The position numbers and the translations under genes are program-made. Shown here one piece after another: positions 56,797 through 64,000 of a DNA stretch of 64,000 bases; the first letter of the stretch is position 1; the number at the start of each line of letters is the position of its first letter. This DNA is from Lunularia cruciata. Taxonomy: Eukaryota; Streptophyta; Marchantiopsida; Lunulariales; Lunulariaceae. Location of the stretch: NCBI GenBank assembly GCA_948567375.1, contig OX419758.1:44955001-45019000 (forward strand), written 5' to 3'. Below the pieces are notes generated by a model. It was given only the letters and a program-made list of their open reading frames with translations. It did no database searches and was not told the origin of the DNA.

Positions 56797-56805
56797 TATA
56801 AAAGG
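56797..56805 (+). promoter_or_regulatory. Probable main TATA box of the X LTR
   Basis: TATAAAAGG, followed by CTTAGGCATG, about 850 bp before the LTR end. In the 5' LTR this site was removed with the G3 insertion. Its place matches the TATA-like box of Y. It lies after the LTR frame. Confidence 0.5.
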
Positions 56806-57658
56806 CTTAGGCATGATGTTCATTGGGTCCATTTGGTGCATCTTCCTTTTGCAAGTAAATACAAAGTTTGGACTATCAAGAATCATGAGTTGATATATGC
56901 GTACTAGTCTACCTTTTGAATGAATAATTGTATGCTTGACTTATTTAGGAGTGCCAAATCTTGAAGGACATATCTAGGCATTGGACTGCAATGGTGTATT
57001 TTTACAAGACTAAAGAGTAGTTCTATAGCATTTTGGCCACAGTCAAGAATGATATGGGAATAGGCTTGCATAGCCTTGGCATCTTATCCAATAACACTCC
57101 AAGATAGGATTGAGTAGCACAAGTTGTTGCTAACTCTTGTGACTTTGTGTCTTTTGGGAAGGATATAACATGAAATTATGGTTGTAGTCTTTAGAGGGAT
57201 GTAAATTCTAGAACCATTTCCACCCAGTTTAATTTGCAAAGTAACAATCTTCCTTTGTGCATTATTGTAGGAGAATGCTTTTCATAAACTCATGGCAAGG
57301 GTATTGTTTGACTTGTGGATCCTATAAGTATCTCCTTGTGCAGTTTGTGGCTTTGGATGGGCAATCAGTGAACAAAATTGCTCCAAAACAAAGTGATCTT
57401 TGTTCCAAATGACCTCTTGATTGGACAATTTAGCATATAGGAGAATAGATTGCGTAACATTTTGTAATGTTGCTTGTTTGGATGACATTACCCTCTTTTG
57501 GGAATGACACTACCCAATAGGCTAAATATGAAATATAGATTGTCTTCATTGTGACCTCATATGTCTCATTTTAGCCATTTTCAACTCATATTCTCAAGGG
57601 AACTACCTGTTCTTACCAACTATAGTGTAGTAAGTTGACACTAAGTCACCACAAGTAG

Positions 57659-60600
57659 CTCAATATCCATCATAGCTAAAAATAAAAAATGTAATAATAC
57701 CATGGGTCTCACCACTTGGATTTTATTCCTTAGGGAAAGGTCAAAAGATGTTATTAAAAGTAAACATAATGATTTATGTATAATTTCATAACTCCTCCAT
57801 TCCTAACTAGCAAGATAATGCCTTAGCTAGAACAAAAGATTCAAAACCTAACCCATTTGTCCAAAAATGTATGATAATCAGAAATTCTATCAAAGCTTAA
57901 GACTATTGATGTACATTAATTAAGAAACCATATGGGAGATGCTTAATCTTTTATGTCCTAACATTGAATTGGATGATTGCAAGATATGTTATATATTAAT
58001 CCCATCTTAAATAGAGATGAAGTTGCTCATGTACATTGTTCCATAATCCTTGCCACGAGTATAAAAAAATGAAGTACTCTTTGCAATGGTTTAATATTCA
58101 TGAACCATCAAGATTTCTAATATCAAGCTTATACTTTTGAAAAGACCTAAAGTAAGAATATCAAATGATCAAAATGATCAAAACCTTAAGACTAGCAAAT
58201 GAAAGTAAGAAAATCTAATTTATTTATGAATAAATACAAAAATCTTTAGATTGTGAAATAAACCTTGGTATGATAATCATATACTAAAGGACCCATAAAA
58301 GTAGATTCTAGTGAATAATGGAAGATTACTACATCTAATAGCTTCAAGTTATCACCGACTAAAAATCAATACAATATCAAGTAGGTACTCAAACAATAAC
58401 TCATTTTTAAGGGATGTTTATTTTAGACTTGAAACCTTCAAATTTTGACCATAAGGAATGTGCTTTGGTAAGTATATTTTTTAAGATTGAGGAATATCAT
58501 TCAAATTCATCAATATTTCACATTTTTAATAAACAAGAATTTTTCTTATTAAAGCCCTAAATGGGTTTATCCCTTGAAAGACTCCATCCTTATTCCTCCT
58601 CTACCATAATTTTTCATTTTAAAACTAAAGATTAAAATTTAGAGGGTTTGGTTCCACAATAACTTCTTTTATTCCTGCTCTTTGATTTTCAAACACATAT
58701 ATAATTCTTTTCTCTGAAAAATTCCTTTTTCACATCCTGTGATTTTCTTACAAAAAATCAAAGATATTAAAATAATTTTCATAAATAGAATTATAAAAAA
58801 ATAATTACAAAAGTTTATAATTTTTAATAACCAATAAATTCTTGGCAAATATTTTTTTTTTCTGCCATGCAAATGAGAAATCTACCTTACATTCTTTGAT
58901 TCAAATCCAAACAACTCTAAGGTGCGTGAAATCATGATGTAAGATCTAGAACAACTACCACTCCTTACTCCTTACACATATTATTCAAGGTTAGATCTTA
59001 TATGGCAACACAATCAAAGACAAAAATATTTCCTAAGAACACATTTAAGCTTGCACCAATAGTACCATTTTATTTCTTCTTGCTTCCCAAATCCTCCATT
59101 ATACTTTGGTTTCTACCACTTTTTCTTTCCTTTTCACTATAGGTTAAGAATCTTTTGTTGAATCTCCTACAATTCTTAAGTACACAAGGCAACTTACAAG
59201 ATTTTTTATTCACAACAAAAAAAATTTCCAACCTTAAACCTAACTCTTGGTAGGAAGTGCCTTTTTTACATCCTAGATTCTCTTGAAGACCTTCTCCATA
59301 ATATGCTAATGTGCATATACTTGATATCCTGAATTTAGCTCATTCGGATCTAAAACTTTTACTCTATATTATCATGTATAGAATATGCCTCTATTATGAC
59401 AAGGAAAAGATAGATAAAGCATAAAAATGATACCAATGAAATTTCAAAAGTATAACATCTATCATATTGATTCCCATCCCCTTTCAAACAATATAACATC
59501 TATGTTGTTCCTTACATGTGAAAAAATGCTTGTATTGGGGTATGTAATACCAAAGTCTTTTGTTGGTATTACATCTTTAGGATAAACTACAACCACGGAA
59601 AACTTATGGATATATAAGTTGAGCTTCACTATCCTCTACACCAACAAAACAATAAAATCTCATTCAAATTTTGGATATAAAAGTGCAATTATTTCTCTTT
59701 TCCTAGCTAGTCAATGTGGAAGCACAATTAATATACTTATTGCCTATACCAAGCATCTTTTTTAGAAGCAGTATATATCTTATATTTGTCAAACTTGTAT
59801 AAGGATCTAGGCCTATCTTATCCAATTCTTGAACATCTTGTGCATGAGATAAAAGTGTTGAAAGTTACACTCATTGAAAACCACTCAAATTGCTACCGAA
59901 ACTGCTAGGCTATGACGAGACTCATTGTACTTCTAAAAATGGATATCCTTCTTCACCACTCATACGACATATGCTCATTTCTCTTCTTCTTTGATGGGAT
60001 TGCTTCCACCTCTTATGTGCAGTTTTTCACTTCCTTGGGAGTTTATGGTTCATCTTTCTTACTAACTTGTCTCTTCTACCTTCCTTCATCTCTATATCTA
60101 CTTGTTTATTTTCTTTTGTAATGATTTCTATGTGTAATAGTCTCATTTTTTGACATCTTAGTAATGCACAATATGGTGCTTGACGAGGATGTTTTACTTT
60201 AATTCCAAGATTATTATTTTATGCTCCAAGTAATGAAATTTTGTGTATGCTTTAAAAGAAGATATCCATTAAAAGAGATAAAACATAAAGATAATATTAA
60301 TAAATTAATTAAATTAATTATTATGTAATATGCATACAAAACACTTAGTACTTATTATCCTTGCACATACACAGTCCCAAAATATGTTTAAAAAAAGCAA
60401 ATGTATTATGTGTGCATAATGCGTAGCATAATTCATGTTATCCACAACATGAAAATTCTAATTTATTCTAATTTTTTTCAAATTATTTATGTAAAATTAA
60501 AAGATTTAACTCTTTGCAATGATTTTCATAGAATTTAGCTTCTAGTAATCATCTTCGAGTAAGTATAAGATCATGTTCTTCAAACTCACTTCAAAAAATA

Positions 60601-61650
60601 TTCTTATGCCATTTACATTACATAAAATCTCAAAAATATATAATTTATGTGTTAAATTTGATTATGGTCTCTAAATCAAGCCAATTTGCACTTTTTTATT
60701 TATTTTTTCATTCAATTACCTCAATAAAAGTTGGTTGCATCCCCAAAACATCATAGTATAATTATTATGCATTAAAAAAGGAAATCAAAGTGACTTGCAT
60801 AGACAATACTATGAAAAATGAAATTCAAAAAATAGAGATATTAGATTTTTATGATTTATAGAAGAAATTATATAGAAGACAAAAGTAGAAGGATTTTGCA
60901 ATAGAAATAATTACAAGGAATCTTGTCACTTCCAACTATATTAGGCTAGGACCATCTATTTTCATGAGTGCAATTCATGAAACAAAATAAAAAGAACTTT
61001 GAATTTTTATAGTAGAAAGATTTCTAAGGCATGTGGAATTAAAATATGTCAAAGAAGAATTATTGAAAAATATCTTTGGAGTTACTGTGGCATATCTTAT
61101 TCTTCATATTGAAAAATAGGAGATGAAAATTGAGTCTTTGTAAAAAAAAAAGTATGAAGGTTTACAAAAGAATCATGGTAGAATTATCATTTTCCCACAA
61201 CTCCAAGCTCTATGCACATTCTAATGCTACAAGTTGTTATTTTTATTGAATTTGCCTCATTAATTGGTTCATGATTCAATTCTAATAGTACAATTTCCTA
61301 GTGTAAATATCTTTCTAAAGTTTCATTTTACACATTCAAAATTTTATTTTCATTATCTTATTATAATTAAATACAAGGACAACTTTAGAAGTATATACAA
61401 ATATGCTTATAAAACTTTATTTCTCGTGCTTGAATGAAAATTATAAGTCTTTGACTTCAAACTTGTTGTAGATTCTATTTCTTTACTTTTTGAGAGTTAA
61501 GAAAAAGGTGATTTTAAAGGGATGTGTAACTTTCTTACATACAAGGATATCTAAAAAATGACTATAAAGATAAGGTAAGATAATTCTATGTATTATTCTA
61601 TATCCTTATAGAATGAAGCTCTACCTCAAAGTGCAAGCATCATCCATTGA
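57659..61650. other. No recognisable gene
   Basis: Very AT-rich flank. Open frames are short, and the longest (59912-60121) shows only hydrophobic residues without a known motif. No LTR pairs or TIRs were seen. 60121-60900 contains many A/T runs. Confidence 0.5.
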
Positions 61651-61651
61651 T

Positions 61652-61680
61652 AGGTAATATAGGTAATATAGGTAATATAG
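61652..61680. repeat. 9-bp tandem repeat AGGTAATAT, three copies
   Basis: A short direct repeat in non-coding DNA. Confidence 0.9.
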
Positions 61681-62299
61681 CAGACAACATTAAATAAATA
61701 AATAGACTCCAAGATCTCACTTCTAAATTTCCACAAGATCATTTTGTCTTCACCAACATATCACACACTACTTCCATCTTCTACTTTAATAAATATCCTT
61801 GACTAATAGAGATTCTAGCTTTAGCTATAATTAACCTAAGATAGTAAAAGCATGCAACATTTTACTCAAGGGTACTTAATTGCTCTATCTTTATATCCAT
61901 CCTGATTTAAGATCATATAATTTCACCTTGTAAACTAATATATCAAAAAATAAAATTATATATATGACTTATTTATTCTTCAAATGTACATGATGAAGTT
62001 GAAATTATTTTTGCTAATATTCTTGACATAACTATAGCTATCCAAGAGTATCAAGTTCTACAACTTCATTAACCTTCTTGATCCATAATTAGTCTTACTA
62101 ACCTTCAATTAGCCTTTTTAACTCTACAAATTATGAAGTAAGTAAAGTACCTTATCTTAATTTAGAAGAAAAACTTGAATTTGGATAGATTGTTATCAAA
62201 TCACTAATTTTTATTCTTAGCAATTAGATATGTAGACCACATAAAGAAATAGAACATATGTCACATGGTTTAGATGGTACTAGGAATAGAGAATCATGT

Positions 62300-62580
62300 T
62301 TTAGCCATGAACTACAAAGATCAGAAAAGTTAATTCAAATCTTTAGAAAGTCTTAAGAAATGTAGAATGTTCTGACCATGAACCTACAAAGATTGAGAAA
62401 TTGACAAAATCTTCATAAATTTTAGTGAACTTTGAATATTCTAGCCATGAACTACAAAGATTGAGAAACTAAATATAAACTCTTGATAGATTTTAAGAAA
62501 ATTTAGAATATTCTAGCCATGAACTACAAAGATTGGAAAAATTAATTCAATATATTGCTGAATTTTAAGGAAAGTGAAAA
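62300..62580. repeat. Tandem repeat of about 71 bp, four units
   Basis: The word CCATGAACTACAAAGAT (with small changes) occurs at 62305, 62376, 62445 and 62517, so the period is 71, 69 and 72. Each unit continues with TTGAGAAA or like, and ends AATATTCTAG. No coding role is seen. Confidence 0.85.
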
Positions 62581-62596
62581 AAGCCCATTGTAAGTG

Positions 62597-62623
62597 CTCT
62601 TGCAGTGCTTTGCACTGCAAGAG
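62597..62623. repeat. 12-bp hairpin
   Basis: CTCTTGCAGTGC, loop TTT, and exact complement. GC-richer than its surroundings. It directly follows the 71-bp array. Confidence 0.85.
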
Positions 62624-62629
62624 ACAATT

Positions 62630-63820
62630 TAAGGTTAACAGTCTATTTTATAGAAATTAACAATTAAGGTTTTTTCAATAGTGAATTTTTTTGTCTAGTA
62701 CCTATACTCCTGGATGAATGAGGTAAAATCTTTATTAATTTTTGAAGTATAGAATATTTTGGATTGTTGGGACAACTTGGGACTAAGTTCTTTTATGTTT
62801 ATTTTCTTACTTTGGGAAATATATAATTGATGGGAATTTCTATAAATGTAATTCACTTTGTTAGCTAAATTCACCTTTTGTTTTCTTAAAATGCATATCT
62901 TAATACTTTAACTTGAAAGAAAACTATTTAAGTAGATTTTGATCATGATTCAACCCTATTCATAATAACCACCTTGGAAGAAAGGTTAGTTCTTTTCGTG
63001 AAGTAAAGACTCAAAGAACATAATAAAGATAAATTTTGAAGAACTAGACTAATGAGAAAGATCTCTAATAAGGTTCTAACCTGATAACACCAACAACAAG
63101 GGTATAAAAAATAAAAATTACAACTAGTTAAAGGATTTCAAGGACTTCTAGAACTAACAACAGACGTATAAAAAACAAAGTCCAACTAGTTTTCAAGGAC
63201 TTCTACAACCAAAATCTGAGAGAGCTTGGCATATACATGGAAAAATTTTGAGTTGTATGATTGTATAGTTACGACTCTTATTAAATAGAATTACTTTAAG
63301 TATACGATTAACCTCTTCAATTATAATATGATAAGAATAAGATTATCATGAAGCTAGATTCAGATTATTGATTTTACAGAAAATAAAAACCTTAGATTGT
63401 GGATTGACTTTCTGATCAATAAGATTCAAGCGTATGATTTGGAATTGAAATATAAAACGAGCACTAGATTCAAGTATTCTTTTAAATTATTTTGAGATTT
63501 AGTCTATGGATATATTAATATATATGGTTAACTACCATATAACTACTATCAATATACTCAATTAAAGGTGCAATAAAAATCCAGGCATATATAATACATA
63601 TATTGACTAACTATAAATTTATAATTCTCTCTTTTAGATAATTTTCTTTTATGTTTAGAAGATTCACTAATTATCGGAAAATGTTAAGATCATTTGAATG
63701 TTTCAAACATATGTGCTACTCTTTTACAACTTAGGAAGCTTCCATGTTGATAAATAGGATTTTGTCGTAAAACGACATCGAATTTGGAATTGATGTATGG
63801 ATTTGAGGAAGATGAAATGA
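62630..63820. other. No recognisable gene
   Basis: AT-rich DNA with short frames only. ACCAACAACAAGGGTATAAAAA-like words occur twice (near 63090 and 63155), a weak tandem duplication. Confidence 0.45.
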
Positions 63821-63829
63821 TCAAAAGGG

Positions 63830-63930
63830 TACAGACTCTACTGGGGCTTAGCCCCATGTTACCCTTTTCGTCTCTCCCTTGTACGGCTTGATGGGTCTTC
63901 CCATCCTTCATTTTTCCTACGTGGTCGCCT
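63830..63930 (-). repeat. Dispersed repeat R, copy 4 (inverted)
   Basis: The reverse complement of this stretch matches 35396-35495 at roughly nine bases in ten, including GGGGCTAAGCCCC and AGAGTCTGTA. The minus-strand frame 63986-63690 reads through it in a different frame from copy 1, so the conserved unit is DNA or RNA rather than a protein. It is about 28 kb from copy 1. Confidence 0.75.
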
Positions 63931-64000
63931 TTTAGTAGTAGATAACCTTCGGAGGAGAGGTCTATATCAGAACAAATAAAATTCAATCGCTGTAATGCGT

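Larger units (their letters stand above)
38394..57653 (+). mobile_element. X: Athila/Tat-like gypsy element with giant LTRs, host to two insertions
   Basis: X spans 19.3 kb, including a solo LTR (40458-41148) and chromovirus G3 (42485-47837) in its 5' LTR. LTRs run 38394-48706 (about 4.3 kb without the insertions) and 54736-57653 (2918 bp). The target duplication is GGTAG (38389-38393) and AGTAG (57654-57658). The primer site, two zinc knuckles, protease, RT, RNase H, integrase and polypurine tract follow the order of Y. X and Y are different subfamilies of one group, since their LTR ends (TGTCACGACCC and TGTTGTACCC) and genes differ clearly. Confidence 0.85.
54736..57653 (+). repeat. 3' LTR of X
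   Basis: 2918 bp from TGTCATGACCC to GTCACCACA. It carries the start of the LTR frame (ATG 55350), a rearranged inverted part (55621-55961), coiled-coil coding DNA (55962-56600) and a TATA box near 56797. It is shorter than the 5' LTR because about 1.5 kb is missing. Confidence 0.82.

Noticed and set aside
54736-57653. A second tandem copy of element X after its 3' LTR
   Set aside because: The repeated gag-like DNA is part of the LTR itself. The polypurine tract at 54721, the end CACA at 57653 and the target duplication AGTAG close the element there.
59912-60121. Hydrophobic 69-codon frame, possible membrane protein
   Set aside because: T-rich DNA gives Phe/Leu/Ser runs by chance. No motif, no neighbours.
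1-64000. CRISPR arrays, bacterial operons, rRNA or tRNA genes
   Set aside because: No regularly spaced identical repeats, no Shine-Dalgarno-led operons and no tRNA or rRNA folds were found. All evidence is for plant nuclear repeats.

Overview
The window is a block of nuclear plant DNA made almost entirely of old, nested LTR retrotransposons. No intact host gene, rRNA or tRNA was found. The DNA is AT-rich, the longest open frames are about 160 codons, and nearly every recognisable protein segment is a broken gag or pol fragment. Nested Ty3/gypsy and Ty1/copia elements with iMet- and TGGCGCC-type primer sites point to a land plant with a large, repeat-rich genome. A gymnosperm would fit, but the sequence alone does not prove it.

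Layout. (1) 1-12571: chromovirus G1 on the minus strand (735-12566, target duplication AGTAC). It is split by a second chromovirus, G2, also minus (4679-10320, target duplication GTAAG/ATAAG). Both have paired LTRs, an iMet-like primer site, a polypurine tract and a C-terminal chromodomain. (2) 12572-18413: a Ty1/copia relic on the minus strand, carrying a deleted LTR element at 15276-16189. (3) 18781-31018: element Y on the plus strand, about 12.2 kb, with target duplication ACTTT and very long LTRs (3.1 and 3.8 kb). (4) 31024-38393: the only stretch not dominated by retroelements. It holds tandem duplications, a near-perfect 135-nt hairpin, a MITE, a fold-back element and three copies of a small dispersed repeat. 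(5) 38394-57653: element X on the plus strand, a relative of Y with the same design. Its 5' LTR is interrupted by a solo LTR (40458-41148, TSD AGGTC) and by a third chromovirus, G3, on the plus strand (42485-47837). (6) 57654-64000: AT-rich DNA without a recognisable gene, ending in an inverted copy of the dispersed repeat.

The most interesting signal is that X and Y are Athila/Tat-like gypsy elements whose LTRs each carry a long, broken reading frame with a shared N-terminal motif and a coiled-coil C-terminal half. A TATA-like box lies downstream of this frame, so the frame would sit in U3. The genomic RNA would then carry it only at its 3' end, in the position of MMTV sag or lentiviral nef. 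This is inference from layout. The second signal is that the G2 LTR promoter holds perfect four-unit heat-shock elements, in both LTRs, just upstream of the TATA box. This recalls the heat-activated copia element ONSEN, but here in a chromovirus.

All element coordinates rest on paired LTR ends, target duplications, primer sites and polypurine tracts read by eye. Internal domain limits are approximate because of many frameshifts and stops.
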